A program made the position numbers and the translations under genes. From Shewanella cyperi (GTDB lineage: Bacteria > Pseudomonadota > Gammaproteobacteria > Enterobacterales > Shewanellaceae), in contig NZ_CP071501.1 of the NCBI RefSeq assembly GCF_017354985.1, forward strand, positions 267,501 through 331,500: DNA of 64,000 bases, in the 5' to 3' direction. This document shows positions 1 through 11,870 of this stretch, in pieces; the stretch's first letter is position 1; each line of letters starts with the position of its first letter. A model generated the notes under the pieces. That model had not been told where the DNA came from and did not search any database. It saw only the letters and a list, made by a program, of their open reading frames with translations.

Positions 1-1032
<1,032 letters not shown>

Positions 1033-1126
1033 TACAACCCAGATGGGTTTTACGTTTTGCTTGAAGTACCCAAACTTGATTGAAGTCGAGACTCAAGGCT
1101 CAAAAGAGCAGCAGCACAGAATTTCC

Positions 1127-1202
1127 GGTCGCTTAGCTCAGCCGGGAGAGCACCTCCCTTACAAGGAGGGGGTCACTGGTTCGATCCCAGTAGCGACCAC
1201 CA
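1127..1202 (+). tRNA. tRNA-Val (anticodon TAC)
   Basis: This is a complete 76-nt cloverleaf. The acceptor arms GGTCGCT and AGCGACC pair, the D-loop holds AGCTCAGCCGGGAGAG, the anticodon stem CCTCC/GGAGG frames loop CTTACAA (anticodon TAC), the T-loop is GGTTCGATCCC, and CCA is encoded. It lies between 23S and 5S rather than in the 16S-23S spacer or distal to 5S, so it is probably released by processing of the rRNA precursor. Confidence 0.96.
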
Positions 1203-1236
1203 TATTTCACTGCACAGCTTTCCAAATTACCAATTT

Positions 1237-1354
1237 TGTCTGGTGACAATAGCATTGTGGTCCCACCTGATCCCATTCCGAACTCAGAAGTGAAACGCAA
1301 TCGCGCCGATGGTAGTGTGGGGTCTCCCCATGTGAGAGTAGGTCATCGCCAGAC
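1237..1354 (+). rRNA. 5S ribosomal RNA
   Basis: The conserved 5S core CCCATTCCGAACTCAGAAGTG is present, and the terminal strands (GTCTGGTG at the start, CGCCAGAC at the end) pair to form helix I. Length is about 118 nt, as expected. End positions are accurate to a base or two. Confidence 0.96.
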
Positions 1355-1377
1355 GCCTAATTTGGGCCTAGCCCAAA

Positions 1378-1454
1378 GGAGCGGTAGTTCAGTTGGTTAG
1401 AATACCGGCCTGTCACGCCGGGGGTCGCGGGTTCGAGTCCCGTCCGCTCCGCCA
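1378..1454 (+). tRNA. tRNA-Asp (anticodon GTC)
   Basis: This is a 77-nt cloverleaf with acceptor arms GGAGCGG/CCGCTCC, anticodon loop CTGTCAC (GTC), T-loop GGTTCGAGTCC and encoded CCA. It is the distal tRNA of the rRNA operon, 23 nt after 5S and just ahead of the operon terminator. Confidence 0.96.
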
Positions 1455-1468
1455 ACATAAAGACGAAA

Positions 1469-1498
1469 GCCTCTGCAGCAATGCAGAGGCTTTTTTCG
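1469..1498 (+). terminator. Rho-independent terminator of the rRNA operon
   Basis: A perfect 9-bp stem GCCTCTGCA/TGCAGAGGC with a 4-nt loop is followed by six T residues (1491-1496), directly after tRNA-Asp. Confidence 0.9.
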
Positions 1499-1721
1499 TT
1501 ATGGCCCCGGTTTAGAGTGCTACCAACGGCTCACAAGCCTGCGCCGAGAAATAGCTGATTGCATCATCACCGTCTATACACTTATCGCTGCGCTTTTTAA
1601 GCCTTTTAAATACAGAGTGTTGCCAACTTTACACTTCGAAAGTTAGCTATCCTGCATCTCTCTTGCTATTGGGGCTTCCCTTACTTACCTTATAGCCAAC
1701 TTGCAACCAAGGGATGTTGAG

Positions 1722-2996
1722 ATGAAGCTTGAGATGATCTGCACCGGGGAAGAGGTGCTGTCGGGCCAGATTGTGGATACCAATGCGGCCTGGTTTGCCA
1801 ATGTCATGATGGAACAGGGAATTGAGGTGCAGCGGCGGATCACCGTAGGTGACAGGCTCGAGGATCTGATCGCTGTGTTCCAGGAGCGCAGTTTGCATGC
1901 GGATGTGATTTTGGTAAATGGTGGTCTTGGGCCCACCAGTGACGATTTATCCGCCGAAGCTATGGCAAAAGCCAAAGGTGAACCCCTGGTGGAAAACCTT
2001 GTCTGGCGTCAGCGCCTGGAAGATTGGTTTACCCGCAATGGCAGGGAAATGCCGCTGAGTAATCTCAAGCAAGCGTTGTTGCCGGAATCGGCAGTGATGG
2101 TGGACAACCCGGTTGGCACCGCCTGCGGATTCAGGGTCAAGCTCAATCGCGCCTGGTTGTTCTTTACACCAGGTGTTCCTTTTGAGCTGAAGGAAATGGT
2201 GAAGGGTCAGTTTATTCCTTTCCTGCAGCAGGAGTTCGGTGTCGGTGCCAAGGTGGCGGTCAAAAAGCTGCTGACCATAGGCCACGGCGAATCCGCACTG
2301 GCGGACAAACTGGAGACCCTTGAGCTGCCGGAAGGGATTACCCTGGGCTATCGCTCCAGCATGCCCCACATAGAAATCAAGATATTTGCCCGTGGTGACA
2401 AGGCTATCGGCCTGTTGCCCAGAGTGACCAACCATGTGCGTCAGGTACTGGGTACGGCCGTGGTGGCGGAAGACAGGCAAAGTCTGGCGGAAGAAATTCA
2501 TGCCAGACTCAATCAGTCCGGTTTTAGCCTGGCGTTGGCGGAATCCTGCACCGGCGGATTGATTGCCAGCGATCTGGTGACCTTTTCCGGCAGTTCATCC
2601 TACCTGCATCATGGGTTGGTGACCTACAGCAACGAGTCCAAGGTGAAGGTGCTTGGGGTGTCGCCCCAAACTTTGGATGATCACGGTGCCGTCTCCATTG
2701 CCACGGTGGAAGAAATGGCCGTGGGCGCCCGTCGCTTGCTCGACAGTGACTTTGCCCTGGCCACCAGTGGCATCGCCGGGCCCGATGGCGGCTCGGAGGA
2801 AAAGCCCGTTGGTACAGTAGCTTTGGCATTGGCAACCCGGGGTGGGGTCTATAGCCAGATGATTAAATTACCGCGGCGCTCGCGGGATCTGGTACGCAGC
2901 CTGAGCGCGGCAGTGGCCCTGGATATGCTGCGTCGCGAACTGCTGGGTGAGGCCGTGATAGTGGATTACGGCTCCATAGGCAGGTACAGCAAGTAA
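1722..2996 (+). CDS. cinA: CinA family protein (competence/damage-inducible; NMN deamidase-type)
   Basis: A 424-residue, two-domain CinA protein. The N-terminal half is the MoaB/MogA-like (MoCF) domain, with GLGPTSDD near residue 73 and a [11 protein letters not shown] stretch. The C-terminal half is the CinA/PncC domain ([13 protein letters not shown], then [18 protein letters not shown]), which in characterised relatives deamidates nicotinamide mononucleotide in NAD salvage; the N-terminal domain is linked to ADP-ribose pyrophosphatase activity in some species. The ATG at 1722 is chosen over an upstream in-frame TTG (1701) because AAGGGA lies about 8 nt before it and the protein then begins [13 protein letters not shown], the usual family start. 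It stands alone, followed by a terminator. Confidence 0.93.
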   Translation: MKLEMICTGEEVLSGQIVDTNAAWFANVMMEQGIEVQRRITVGDRLEDLIAVFQERSLHADVILVNGGLGPTSDDLSAEAMAKAKGEPLVENLVWRQRLEDWFTRNGREMPLSNLKQALLPESAVMVDNPVGTACGFRVKLNRAWLFFTPGVPFELKEMVKGQFIPFLQQEFGVGAKVAVKKLLTIGHGESALADKLETLELPEGITLGYRSSMPHIEIKIFARGDKAIGLLPRVTNHVRQVLGTAVVAEDRQSLAEEIHARLNQSGFSLALAESCTGGLIASDLVTFSGSSSYLHHGLVTYSNESKVKVLGVSPQTLDDHGAVSIATVEEMAVGARRLLDSDFALATSGIAGPDGGSEEKPVGTVALALATRGGVYSQMIKLPRRSRDLVRSLSAAVALDMLRRELLGEAVIVDYGSIGRYSK

Positions 2997-3020
2997 CAAT
3001 ATAAGTAGCAAGCAGCCATA

Positions 3021-3050
3021 AAAAAACGCAGCCTTGGGGCTGCGTTTTCT
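3021..3050. terminator. Bidirectional terminator between cinA and the DUF1439 gene
   Basis: The stem ACGCAGCC/GGCTGCGT (3026-3045, loop TTGG) is flanked by an A run on the left and TTTT on the right, so it can stop transcription of both convergent genes. Confidence 0.85.
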
Positions 3051-3079
3051 GCTTCCTGGGGCCGTGACTTTCAGGACTG

Positions 3080-3616
3080 CTATTTGAATTCCAACACCAG
3101 CTTACCCGGTTGAACCCTGATGCGCCGGGTCATTTCAGCCATTAGCGCCTGCTGACTCTCTTTAACATCCAGTACATACACTGGCTCGCTTTCAAGATAG
3201 GTTCGCAAAAACAGCATCAGCTGAGGACTGATGCTTTGCAGAGCGCGGCCAAGTTCTTTGGGGCTGGATTCCACTTGCAGTAATTCCAGATCGCGCAAAT
3301 ACACGGCATGGCGCTCACTGTCGTACCAGGGTTTGGCCTCAAACTCGGCCGTAAGGCTGGCACGCAATGGCACGAACAGCGCCTTGAGCTCCAGCACCGA
3401 GGTGGCCTTCACCGCCATGGTGTCGGGTTTGTGGCCCAATCGAACCTCTACCTGGTTGACCCTGATGTCAGCGCTACGCAGGATCTTGTCCTTATGTATG
3501 TCTTGGCCCAAGCGACCGTCGAGGAAGGACTCAATCTGATTTTCGCTGATGCTGTATTGGCTGACGCAGCCACCGAGCAAGCCGACCAGCAACAGTGGCA
3601 GCCAAAGCCTGTTCAT
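3080..3616 (-). CDS. DUF1439 lipoprotein (YceB-like)
   Basis: A 178-residue protein with a lipoprotein signal peptide: [17 protein letters not shown] gives a lipobox ending at Cys17. The rest ([15 protein letters not shown]..., with a final basic [10 protein letters not shown] strand) resembles the DUF1439/YceB family, thought to be SMP-like lipid-binding periplasmic lipoproteins; the function is not established. The start codon overlaps the ppc stop codon (ATGA, 3613-3616), so translation is probably coupled to ppc. A bidirectional terminator follows. Confidence 0.85.
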   Translation of the reverse strand: MNRLWLPLLLVGLLGGCVSQYSISENQIESFLDGRLGQDIHKDKILRSADIRVNQVEVRLGHKPDTMAVKATSVLELKALFVPLRASLTAEFEAKPWYDSERHAVYLRDLELLQVESSPKELGRALQSISPQLMLFLRTYLESEPVYVLDVKESQQALMAEMTRRIRVQPGKLVLEFK

Positions 3617-6267
3617 CCCGTGTTCCTCATGCCCGCCGCAACCCCGGCTATGGTCAACATCAGGGCCAGCTGCACCGGTGCCGATGGCGTTTCTTCCTTA
3701 CGTGTCCGGGCCAGCAGCTCGGTTTGCAGGAAGTTCAACGGGTCTATGTAAGGGTTGCGCAGCCGCACCGATTCCCTGTTCCAGGGGGTGTGTGCCATCA
3801 GGCTGTCGCTGCCGGTCAGTTCCAGCACGGCTTCTATGCCGAGCGCCAGCCGCTGGCGCAGTTTTTTACCCAGGCCGTGTAACTCGCTGGGTACCAGGCA
3901 CTGTTCATAGTAGCTCGCCAGATTGGGCTCGGCCTTGCTGTACACCATCTCCAGCATGGAAATCCGGGTATTGAAGAAGGGCCAATCTCGCTCCATTTCT
4001 TTAAGCAAAGGCATGTCGCCGCGATCGGCTGCCGCCTTGAGGGCCTCGCCGGCGCCGAGCCATGCCGGCAGCATCAAACGGTTCTGGGACCAGGCAAAGA
4101 TCCAGGGGATGGCCCGCAGGCTTTCGATACCACCGTCGACCCGGCGCTTGGCCGGCCGGCTGCCCAGCGGCAGTTTGCCCAGTTCCACTTCCGGCGTGGC
4201 AGAGCGGAAATAGGGAACAAACTGAGGTTCTTCCCTGACTATGCCGCGGTAGGCAAGCACCGAGTCCTCGGCCAATCTTTGCATGCATTCACGCCAGGCC
4301 TGTTTGGGCTCCGGCGGTGGCAGCAGGGTGGCTTCCAACACCGCAGAGGTATACAGCGCCAGGGATTGCACCGCCAGTTTGGGCAGACCGAATTTAAAGC
4401 GGATCATTTCCCCTTGTTCCGTTACCCGGATGCGGCCATCCACGGAGCCCGGCGGCTGTGACAGGATCGCCTGGTGAGCCGGACCGCCGCCGCGGCCTAT
4501 GGTACCGCCGCGGCCATGGAACAGATTCAGTTTGACTCCGGCCTTGCGGCAGACCTTCACCAGTTGTTCCTGGGCGCAGTATTGGGCCCAGGCAGCGGCC
4601 ATCACCCCGGCATCCTTGGCGGAATCCGAGTAACCAATCATGACTTCCTGCATGCCCTTGGTGTAACCACGATACCAGTCGATATCCAGCAACGCCTGGA
4701 TGCAGCTTGCCGCCTGGTTGAGATCGTCCAGGGTCTCAAACAAAGGCACTACCCTGATGGGATAGCTGCAGCCGCTTTCTTTGAGCAGCAAGAGCACCGC
4801 CAGCACATCCGAGGGATGACTTGCCATGGAGATAACATAGGAGCCCAAGGCCTGCTGTGGCTGGGATGCCACCAGACGGCAGGTTTTCAGTACCTCGGCT
4901 ACTTCATCGGATGGCTGCCAACTGACAGGGATCAGTGGTCGGCGATTGGCCAGTTCCCGCAGCAGGAAGGCTTGCTTCTCATGTTCTTCCCAATGGGCAT
5001 AGTCACCCATGCCCAGATAACGGGTCAGCTCGGCGATGACATCGCAGTGACGGCCGGCATCCTGGCGTATGTCGAGCCTGAGCATATGAATGCCGAAACA
5101 GGCCAGGCGCCGCAATATATCCAGCAGCAATCCGTTGGCAATCAGGCGCATGCCACAATCGCACAGGCTGCGATACAAGAGCTGCAGCGGCTCACGGATG
5201 TCGGCGTCTTCCCAGATGATGCTGTCGCGGCTGACCTCGGGTTGATGCCCTTCAATACGTGCATTGAGATAGTCTATGGTGTTGCGCAGCTTCTGCCGCA
5301 GGCCCCTGAGCACATCGCGGTAGGGTTCGCGGCTACCGGGATTGAGGGCCATAAGTTCGGCATTGGCTTGCTCCATCGACAGCTCATTGACCAGCTCGAC
5401 TATGTCCTTGAGGTACAGGCGGGCGGCGGCATGGCGGTTTCTGTCCAGCACCTCGGCGGTGACCTTGGCGGTGACAAAGGGGTTGCCGTCGCGATCGCCC
5501 CCCATCCAGCTGGAAAAGCGTACCGGGGCTATGTCTGTGGCCAGCTGGACGCCGGTGCGTTCTTCCACCTTGTCATTCAGCTGACGCAGAAAGTCGGGAA
5601 TGGCCTGCCACAGGGAGGTTTCTATGGTGGACAGGCCCCAGCGGGCTTCGTCTACCGGCGTGGGGCGTTCGGCACGAATTTCATTGGTATGCCAGATTTG
5701 GGCGATCAGCTGCCTTAATCTGAGCATGACGCTCTTGTGTTCCTGCTCGGTCAGCAGCGGATTTTCCATTTCCTGCAGGCAATCGACCACGGCGGAGTAT
5801 TTCTGGATCAGGGTGCGGCGGGAAATCTCCGTGGGATGGGCCGTCAGCACCAGATCTATGTCGAGGGTCTGCAGGGTCTCCAGCATGGCATCGGCATCCA
5901 CCTTGCCGCCGAGTATACGTCCAAGCAGCTGCTCTACCGGATCGGGAACGCACACCAGCTCATCGCAGTTGCGGCTGATGGTATGAAACTGCTCGGCGAT
6001 GTTGGCCAGGTTAAGGAATTGGTTGAAGGCCTTGGCGAAGGGGGCCAGCTCTTCGTCCGGAAGTGCGGTCAACAGGGCCAGCATTTGCTCGCGGGCACTC
6101 TCATCGCCGCGACGACTTTGTTTGGCCAGCTGGCGGATTTGTTCGACCTTGTCGAGGAAGGCTTCACCCAAATGTTCACGCATGGTGTCGCCGAGTATTT
6201 GTCCCATCATGCCGACATTGGCTCGCAGCGGGGCGTACACGTCAGCCAGATTTTCACTTACCTTCAT
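3613..6267 (-). CDS. ppc: Phosphoenolpyruvate carboxylase
   Basis: An 884-residue PEP carboxylase, which makes oxaloacetate from PEP and bicarbonate to refill the TCA cycle. Signature motifs are intact: VLTAHPTE (catalytic His), [12 protein letters not shown], and the glycine-rich [14 protein letters not shown] loop; it ends NTG, as PEPCs typically do. The ATG at 6267 is chosen because GGAG sits about 7 nt upstream and the protein then begins [18 protein letters not shown]; the open frame continues another 18 codons upstream without family similarity. Its stop overlaps the start of the DUF1439 lipoprotein gene. Confidence 0.97.
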   Translation of the reverse strand: MKVSENLADVYAPLRANVGMMGQILGDTMREHLGEAFLDKVEQIRQLAKQSRRGDESAREQMLALLTALPDEELAPFAKAFNQFLNLANIAEQFHTISRNCDELVCVPDPVEQLLGRILGGKVDADAMLETLQTLDIDLVLTAHPTEISRRTLIQKYSAVVDCLQEMENPLLTEQEHKSVMLRLRQLIAQIWHTNEIRAERPTPVDEARWGLSTIETSLWQAIPDFLRQLNDKVEERTGVQLATDIAPVRFSSWMGGDRDGNPFVTAKVTAEVLDRNRHAAARLYLKDIVELVNELSMEQANAELMALNPGSREPYRDVLRGLRQKLRNTIDYLNARIEGHQPEVSRDSIIWEDADIREPLQLLYRSLCDCGMRLIANGLLLDILRRLACFGIHMLRLDIRQDAGRHCDVIAELTRYLGMGDYAHWEEHEKQAFLLRELANRRPLIPVSWQPSDEVAEVLKTCRLVASQPQQALGSYVISMASHPSDVLAVLLLLKESGCSYPIRVVPLFETLDDLNQAASCIQALLDIDWYRGYTKGMQEVMIGYSDSAKDAGVMAAAWAQYCAQEQLVKVCRKAGVKLNLFHGRGGTIGRGGGPAHQAILSQPPGSVDGRIRVTEQGEMIRFKFGLPKLAVQSLALYTSAVLEATLLPPPEPKQAWRECMQRLAEDSVLAYRGIVREEPQFVPYFRSATPEVELGKLPLGSRPAKRRVDGGIESLRAIPWIFAWSQNRLMLPAWLGAGEALKAAADRGDMPLLKEMERDWPFFNTRISMLEMVYSKAEPNLASYYEQCLVPSELHGLGKKLRQRLALGIEAVLELTGSDSLMAHTPWNRESVRLRNPYIDPLNFLQTELLARTRKEETPSAPVQLALMLTIAGVAAGMRNTG

Positions 6268-6402
6268 CTTGTCTCCAGTCACAGTTCGGCTGCCTGGGCA
6301 GGCTTGGTCGTTAAAGCACAATAAACAGCCGTGGCCTCGTGGTCAACTGCCTGCGGTAAATTGGACTGACCAATTTTTGGATTCATGCCATGGTGTTGTG
6401 GT

Positions 6403-7554
6403 TTATTGAATGCAGGCCCTATGAATTAATTTTTTCAATAATTCGACCGTAGGTTTGAGCTGATCCATTGCCAAATATTCATCCGGCTGATGTGCCTGCT
6501 CTATGCTGCCGGGGCCAAGCACCAAGGTTTGACAACCCAGACGCTGGATATAGGGGGCCTCGGTGGAGTAGTTCACCACCTGGGCCTCATTGCCTGACAG
6601 GGCCTCCACCAATTGGGTCCAGGGATTGTCGCGGCTGCCGGCAAAGGATTCGGCGCCGGGGTACAGGGTTGTGATGCTGATGGCGCCGGGGTAACGCAAA
6701 CTGATGTCCTGCAGGTAGTTGGCCACCATCAGCTCCAAATCAGCCAACGACAATCCGGGAAGCGGACGAATATCCAGATGCAGATCGCAGCAGCCGCAGA
6801 TTCGGTTGGCGGCATCGCCACCGTGTATATGGCCGAAATTCATGGTGGGATAGGGCACGCTGAAGGCGTCCTCGTGGAAATTATCCGCCAGGTGCTGCTT
6901 GAGTTTCAGTAGTTGGCCTATCACCAGGTGCATAATCTCAATGGCGTTCAGACCGCGGGCCGGATCCGAGGAGTGACCACTGCGGCCGCTGACCCGGATC
7001 CCCTGGGCCAGGTGGCCCTTGTGCATGTATACGGGGCGCAGATTGGTGGGCTCGCCTATCAGGGCATACTCGGGGCGGATACCGCTGTGCTCGGCGAAAG
7101 CCTTGGCGCCGCTCATGGTCGTTTCCTCATCGGCACTGGCAAACACATACAGAGGCCGCTTGAACTGGGCCGGGCTGAAGTCCTTGACCGCTTCCAGCAC
7201 CAAAGCAAAAAAGCCCTTCATATCGCAGCTGCCAAGGCCATACCAGCGATTGTCTTTCTCCGTCAGGGTGAAGGGGCTTTGGGTCCAGCGCCCCTCATCG
7301 AAAGGCACTGTATCCGTGTGGCCCGCCAGCAGCAGGCCGCCTTGACCGCTGCCAATCTGGGCGAGCAAATTGTGCTTGTTGCGGGAGTCGATGACCTCGC
7401 TGCTGTGGCATTGAAAACCCAGGTCGCTGAACCATTGGTGCAGCAAGGCAATAACTGCATGGTTACTCAGATCTTGCTCTGGGGTCAGTGCGCTGATTGA
7501 AGGTGCAGCAATCAGCTTAGAAAATCGGGCTTTAAGTTCAGGAATTTTGTTCAT
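6403..7554 (-). CDS. argE: Acetylornithine deacetylase
   Basis: A 383-residue M20-family metallo-hydrolase that removes the acetyl group from N-acetylornithine to give ornithine. The zinc-site motifs are visible: GHTDTVPFDE (His79, Asp81), GSCDMKG (Asp111), and ADEETTMSG (Glu143-Glu144). It is transcribed away from argCBFGH, sharing the 267-bp control region that holds ARG-box-like sites, the layout known from several gammaproteobacteria. No strong Shine-Dalgarno is seen before the ATG at 7554. Confidence 0.95.
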   Translation of the reverse strand: MNKIPELKARFSKLIAAPSISALTPEQDLSNHAVIALLHQWFSDLGFQCHSSEVIDSRNKHNLLAQIGSGQGGLLLAGHTDTVPFDEGRWTQSPFTLTEKDNRWYGLGSCDMKGFFALVLEAVKDFSPAQFKRPLYVFASADEETTMSGAKAFAEHSGIRPEYALIGEPTNLRPVYMHKGHLAQGIRVSGRSGHSSDPARGLNAIEIMHLVIGQLLKLKQHLADNFHEDAFSVPYPTMNFGHIHGGDAANRICGCCDLHLDIRPLPGLSLADLELMVANYLQDISLRYPGAISITTLYPGAESFAGSRDNPWTQLVEALSGNEAQVVNYSTEAPYIQRLGCQTLVLGPGSIEQAHQPDEYLAMDQLKPTVELLKKLIHRACIQ

Positions 7555-7567
7555 TCGCAGTCAACCG

Positions 7568-7606
7568 TAAAAATAAGTATTCACATATATTGCATAAATA
7601 AATGTT
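7568..7606. promoter_or_regulatory. Candidate tandem ARG boxes (ArgR operator)
   Basis: Two 18-bp sites at 7568-7585 and 7589-7606 are separated by 3 bp, the spacing typical of ArgR hexamer operators. By eye they match the WWTGAATWWWWATTCAWW consensus at about 14 and 13 of 18 positions. They sit just upstream of argE and within the argE-argC divergent control region, so arginine repression of both directions is the natural reading. The call is from pattern matching alone. Confidence 0.55.
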
Positions 7607-7821
7607 TATGCTAGTCTAGCAAACACTTGAATCAGGCACCATAGAGCAGGCCTCGGGAATGAGAGAAAATATGGTTGGTTTTCATCCTTCTTGCCACAGT
7701 GGCACGTCTTTTCCGTTAGTGCGACGATAGTCCCGTGCCAATGGTGGCCAGAGGCTGCCACTCACTATGGTTTTTAGACCATACTTCTAATTCCTGTTTT
7801 GCGACCTAGACCAGAGAGACA

Positions 7822-8802
7822 ATGAAAAGTATCGCTATTATCGGCGCCAGTGGTTACACGGGTGCCCAAATTACCGCCCTTATCCATTCCGAAGCCCAAC
7901 TGAGTATTCAGGGGCTGTATGTGTCTGAAGGCAGTGCCGACAAGGGCAAGCCCCTGGCGGAACTTTACCCGGTATACAGCCACATAGATTTGTGCCTGTC
8001 GCCCCTGACCGAAGAGGCCAAGCATCAGATAGTACAGGATGCCGATGCCGTAGTGCTGGCAACCGAGCATTCGGTCAGTCTGCATCTGGCGGCCTGGTTT
8101 TATGCCCAGGGTCTGGCGGTGTTTGACCTCAGTGGCGCCTATCGCTTTGCCGATACCGCCCAATATCCCAAGTGGTACGGTTTTGAACATGCCCATCCCC
8201 AGGTGCTGGCGGAAGCCGTCTACGGTCTGGCTGAGTGGAATGCCGAGGCCATAGCCAAAACCCGGATGATCGCCGTACCCGGTTGTTATCCCACGGCATC
8301 CCTGTGTGCTCTCAAGCCGCTCAAGCATCTGCTGACCGACGCCTGGCCGGTGATCAATGCCGTCAGTGGCGTGACAGGTGCCGGCCGCAAGGCTCAGCTG
8401 CACACCAGTTTTTGCGAGGTCAGCCTGACGCCCTATGGGGTGCTGGGCCACAGGCATCAGCCGGAAATTGCCTCCCAGCTGGGGCAGGAAGTCATCTTTA
8501 CCCCGCACCTGGGCAACTTCAAGCGCGGCATCCTGGCCACCATCACTGTGCAATTGAAACCCGGTACCCTTAGCCGCGACGTGGCCCAGGCGTACAGCGT
8601 GTATGACGATGCGCCTTTGGTGACGGTAAAGCAGAACCAGTTCCCCAAGGTAGATGACGTGGTCCATACCCCAAACTGCCACATTGGTTGGAAGTTTGAT
8701 GAGCTCAGTGGCTACCTGGTGGTATCCAGCGCCATAGACAACCTGATGAAAGGCGCCGCCAGTCAGGCGCTGCAATGCATAAAGATTCATTTTGGCCTGT
8801 GA
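7822..8802 (+). CDS. argC: N-acetyl-gamma-glutamyl-phosphate reductase
   Basis: A 326-residue enzyme for the NADPH-dependent reduction of N-acetylglutamyl phosphate to the semialdehyde (third step of arginine synthesis). It has an N-terminal Rossmann motif ([11 protein letters not shown]) and the active-site Cys155 in VPGCYPTA, followed by [10 protein letters not shown]. It is the first gene of argCBFGH; a GAGAGAC ribosome site precedes the ATG. Confidence 0.97.
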   Translation: MKSIAIIGASGYTGAQITALIHSEAQLSIQGLYVSEGSADKGKPLAELYPVYSHIDLCLSPLTEEAKHQIVQDADAVVLATEHSVSLHLAAWFYAQGLAVFDLSGAYRFADTAQYPKWYGFEHAHPQVLAEAVYGLAEWNAEAIAKTRMIAVPGCYPTASLCALKPLKHLLTDAWPVINAVSGVTGAGRKAQLHTSFCEVSLTPYGVLGHRHQPEIASQLGQEVIFTPHLGNFKRGILATITVQLKPGTLSRDVAQAYSVYDDAPLVTVKQNQFPKVDDVVHTPNCHIGWKFDELSGYLVVSSAIDNLMKGAASQALQCIKIHFGL

Positions 8803-8840
8803 TCCTGCCCCAGCAGATCCCGGATGAGAGAGAAATACAG

Positions 8841-9620
8841 ATGTCAGCAAACAATGTTTTGGTTTTGAAGGTGGGCGGTGCCCTGTTGCAGTGCGAGATG
8901 GGCATGGAGCGGCTGATGAATACCGCCAAGCAACTGCTTGAAAGTGGTCAGCAGGTGATTCTGGTCCACGGCGGTGGCTATCTGGTGGATGAGCAGCTCA
9001 AGGTCAATGGTATGGACACGGTCAAGCTCGATGGCCTGCGGGTCACTCCGGCCGAGCAGATGCCCATTATCGCGGGTGCCCTGGCGGGTACCTCGAACAA
9101 ACTACTGCAGGGTGCCGCCCGCAAGGCCGGTGTGCGCAGTGTCGGCATGAGCCTGTGTGACGGCAACCTGGTCAGCGCCGTTATCAAGGACGAGCGTCTG
9201 GGCATGGTGGGCGAAGTGAGCCCCCAGGATGCCGCCCTGCTGCACTTTGCCATGTCCCAGGGCTGGCTGCCGATTATCAGTTCCATCGCCATGTCAGACG
9301 AGGGCGAACTGCTTAACGTCAATGCCGATCAGGCCGCCAGTGTGCTGGCCAAGCTGGTGGGAGCCAAGTTGGTACTGCTGTCGGACGTGTCCGGGGTACT
9401 CGACGGCAAGGGCAAGCTGATTGAAAGCCTCGACAGCCAAAGCATCAGTGAGCTGGTGCAGCAGGGCGTGATCGAGAAAGGCATGAAGGTCAAGGTCGAG
9501 GCTGCTCTGGAAGTGGCCCAATGGTTGGGACGGCCGGTGCAGGTGGCCTCCTGGCGTGATGCACAGCAGCTGGCCGCCCTGGTCAGGGGTGAGGCCATCG
9601 GAACTCAAATACAACCTTAG
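8841..9620 (+). CDS. argB: Acetylglutamate kinase
   Basis: A 259-residue amino-acid kinase that phosphorylates N-acetylglutamate. The phosphate-binding segments LKVGGALL and LVHGGGYLVDEQL are at the N-terminus, and NVNADQAASVLAKLVGAKLVLLSDVSGVLDGKG near the C-terminus is the ATP/NAG site. The ATG at 8841 follows a GAGAGAGAA ribosome site and gives the expected short N-terminus; the longer frame starting inside argC (8775) is rejected. The length is the short, E. coli-like type that lacks the N-terminal helix of arginine-inhibited hexameric enzymes, so feedback control is probably exerted elsewhere (inference). Confidence 0.96.
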   Translation: MSANNVLVLKVGGALLQCEMGMERLMNTAKQLLESGQQVILVHGGGYLVDEQLKVNGMDTVKLDGLRVTPAEQMPIIAGALAGTSNKLLQGAARKAGVRSVGMSLCDGNLVSAVIKDERLGMVGEVSPQDAALLHFAMSQGWLPIISSIAMSDEGELLNVNADQAASVLAKLVGAKLVLLSDVSGVLDGKGKLIESLDSQSISELVQQGVIEKGMKVKVEAALEVAQWLGRPVQVASWRDAQQLAALVRGEAIGTQIQP

Positions 9621-9642
9621 AAGTGAGAAGTGGAGTGTGTCT

Positions 9643-10548
9643 ATGAAGCATTTTTTGTCGATAAAGGAACTCACGCAACAGCAGCTGCTGGATCTGCTGG
9701 CGCTGGCCCGTAAGATTAAGGCCAAGCCCCAGGAGTACAGCCAGGCGCTCAAGGGCAAGAGTGTGGTGATGTTGTTCGAAAAGCCCTCTCTGCGTACCCG
9801 CGTCAGTTTCGATATCGGGATCAATAAGCTTGGTGGACACTGCCTCTACCTCGATCAGCAAAACGGTGCCCTGGGCAAGCGCGAGTCGGTGCAGGACTTT
9901 GCCACCAACCTGTCCTGTTGGGCCGATGCCATAGTGGCGCGGACCTTTTCCCACGGCACCATAGAACAGCTGGCCAAATATGGCTCAGTACCTGTGATCA
10001 ATGCCCTGTCGGATCTCTATCATCCCTGCCAGGCGCTGGCGGATTTCCTCAGCCTGGCTGAGCAGCTGGATGACCTGTCCAAGCTCAAGCTGGTGTACAT
10101 TGGGGATGGTAACAACGTCAGTCAGTCACTGATGTACGGTGCTGCCCTTCTGGGGGCACGTATGACAGTGATTTGCCCGGCCGGCCATTTCCCCGATGGC
10201 TTTGAGGTCACGGAGGCTCAGCGCATAGCCAAACAGCATGGCGGTGAGATAGTGCTGACCACGGATGTGAATGCGGTGCAGGGCCACGACGCCATCTACA
10301 CTGATACCTGGATTTCCATGGGGGACAACACGGCGCTGACGGATATCCGTGCCAAGTTTGCCCCATACCAGGTCAACCGGGAGTTGATGAATCAGGCCGG
10401 TGCTCAGTATTTTATGCATTGCCTGCCGGCACACCGTGGCGTGGAAGTCACAGATGAGGTGATGGATGGCGAGGGTTCCTTGATCCTCGATCAGGCCGAG
10501 AATCGTATGCATGCTCAAAACGCAGTGTTGGTGACGCTGCTCGGATAA
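9643..10548 (+). CDS. argF: Ornithine carbamoyltransferase
   Basis: A 301-residue transcarbamylase that makes citrulline from ornithine and carbamoyl phosphate. It carries the carbamoyl-phosphate loop KPSLRTRVSFD, then DLYHPCQALAD and HCLPAHRG, the ornithine-type signatures. The ATG at 9643 has GGAG about 8 nt upstream and gives MKHFLSIKELT; the longer frame from within argB is discounted. It lies 22 bp after argB. Confidence 0.96.
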   Translation: MKHFLSIKELTQQQLLDLLALARKIKAKPQEYSQALKGKSVVMLFEKPSLRTRVSFDIGINKLGGHCLYLDQQNGALGKRESVQDFATNLSCWADAIVARTFSHGTIEQLAKYGSVPVINALSDLYHPCQALADFLSLAEQLDDLSKLKLVYIGDGNNVSQSLMYGAALLGARMTVICPAGHFPDGFEVTEAQRIAKQHGGEIVLTTDVNAVQGHDAIYTDTWISMGDNTALTDIRAKFAPYQVNRELMNQAGAQYFMHCLPAHRGVEVTDEVMDGEGSLILDQAENRMHAQNAVLVTLLG

Positions 10549-10574
10549 TTTTCAATTAAGTTCAGGATTTTTCT

Positions 10575-11798
10575 ATGGCAATTGCAAACAACAACACAGG
10601 CGTTAAAAAGGTGGTGCTGGCTTATTCCGGCGGCCTGGATACCTCGGCCATCATTCCCTGGCTGAAAGAAAACTATGACAACTGCGAAATCGTCGCCTTC
10701 TGTGCCGATGTGGGCCAGGGCGAGGAAGAGCTGGTGGGCCTGACCGAAAAGGCGCTGGCCTCCGGCGCCAGCGAGTGCCACATAGTGGACCTCAAAGAAG
10801 AATTCGTTAAAGACTACATCTATCCCACCATAGCCACGGGCGCCATCTACGAAGGCACCTACCTGCTGGGCACCTCCATGGCGCGGCCCATTATTGCCAA
10901 GGCCCAGGTGGAAGTGGCCCGCAAGGTCGGCGCCGATGCCCTGTGCCACGGTTGCACCGGCAAGGGCAACGATCAGGTACGTTTCGAGGGTTGCTTCGCC
11001 GCCCTGGCGCCGGATCTCAAGGTGATTGCCCCCTGGCGTGAATGGGAGATGCAAAGCCGTGAAGATCTGCTGGCTTATCTGGCGGAGCGCAATATCAAGA
11101 CCTCGGCCTCGACCACCAAGATCTACAGCCGTGATGCCAACGCCTGGCACATCTCCCACGAGGGTGGTGAGCTGGAAGATCCCTGGAACGAGCCAAGCAA
11201 GGGCGTTTGGACCCTGACCGCCGATCCGCTGGATGCGCCCAATGAGCCTGAGTACGTCAGCCTCAAGATAGCCAACGCCCGTATTACCGAAGTCAACGGC
11301 GAGGCCTTGAGCCCCTATCAGGCGCTGATGAAACTCAATGCCATTGCCGCACCACACGGTGTCGGTCGTATCGATATTACCGAGAACCGTCTGGTGGGCA
11401 TGAAGTCCCGTGGTTGCTATGAAACCCCGGGCGGCACAGTGATGTTTGCTGCCCTGCGTGCGGTCGAGGAGCTGGTGCTGGACAAGAGCAGCCGCGAGTG
11501 GCGCGAACAGATCGCTGCCCGCATGGCGCACCTGGTCTATGATGGCCGCTGGTTCACTCCCCTGTGTGAATCCCTGTTGGCGGCGTCCGAGTCTCTGGCC
11601 AGGGACGTTAACGGCGAAGTGGTGGTCAGGCTCTACAAGGGCCAGGCCGTGGCGGTGAAGAAGCGTTCTCCCAACAGCCTGTACTCGGAAGCCTTTGCCA
11701 CCTTTGGTGAGGATTCGGTTTACGATCAAAAGCATGCCGAAGGCTTTATCCGCCTGTACTCGCTGGCGAGCCGCATTCGCGCTCTCAGCAGCAAGTAA
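10575..11798 (+). CDS. argG: Argininosuccinate synthase
   Basis: A 407-residue enzyme that condenses citrulline and aspartate with ATP use. The PP-loop ATP pyrophosphatase motif [13 protein letters not shown] is at the N-terminus, followed by [14 protein letters not shown] and later [28 protein letters not shown] sequence, all typical of the family. It lies 26 bp after argF, with AGGA before the ATG. Confidence 0.97.
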   Translation: MAIANNNTGVKKVVLAYSGGLDTSAIIPWLKENYDNCEIVAFCADVGQGEEELVGLTEKALASGASECHIVDLKEEFVKDYIYPTIATGAIYEGTYLLGTSMARPIIAKAQVEVARKVGADALCHGCTGKGNDQVRFEGCFAALAPDLKVIAPWREWEMQSREDLLAYLAERNIKTSASTTKIYSRDANAWHISHEGGELEDPWNEPSKGVWTLTADPLDAPNEPEYVSLKIANARITEVNGEALSPYQALMKLNAIAAPHGVGRIDITENRLVGMKSRGCYETPGGTVMFAALRAVEELVLDKSSREWREQIAARMAHLVYDGRWFTPLCESLLAASESLARDVNGEVVVRLYKGQAVAVKKRSPNSLYSEAFATFGEDSVYDQKHAEGFIRLYSLASRIRALSSK

Positions 11799-11804
11799 CA
11801 ATTC

Positions 11805-11830
11805 AGGGCCCTGCGGGGCCCTTTGATTCT
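11805..11830 (+). terminator. Intercistronic hairpin between argG and argH
   Basis: A perfect 7-bp GC stem, AGGGCCC/GGGCCCT with loop TGCG, is followed by only a weak TTTGATT tract. It may act as a partial terminator or an mRNA-stabilising hairpin that lowers argH output relative to argG; a separate full terminator follows argH. Confidence 0.5.
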
Positions 11831-11870
11831 CATCCGTGATGGGCGCCGGTTGGGCGCAAAGGAGTGACAC

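Noticed and set aside
1043..1246. 67-codon frame downstream of 23S rRNA
   Set aside because: It runs through the tRNA-Val gene.
4474..5718. A 414-codon open frame antisense to ppc
   Set aside because: It lies wholly opposite conserved PEP carboxylase motifs and is explained as a shadow of high-GC codon use.
10515..11870. A 451-codon open frame antisense to argG
   Set aside because: It covers argG exactly on the other strand, with no plausible start or family resemblance.
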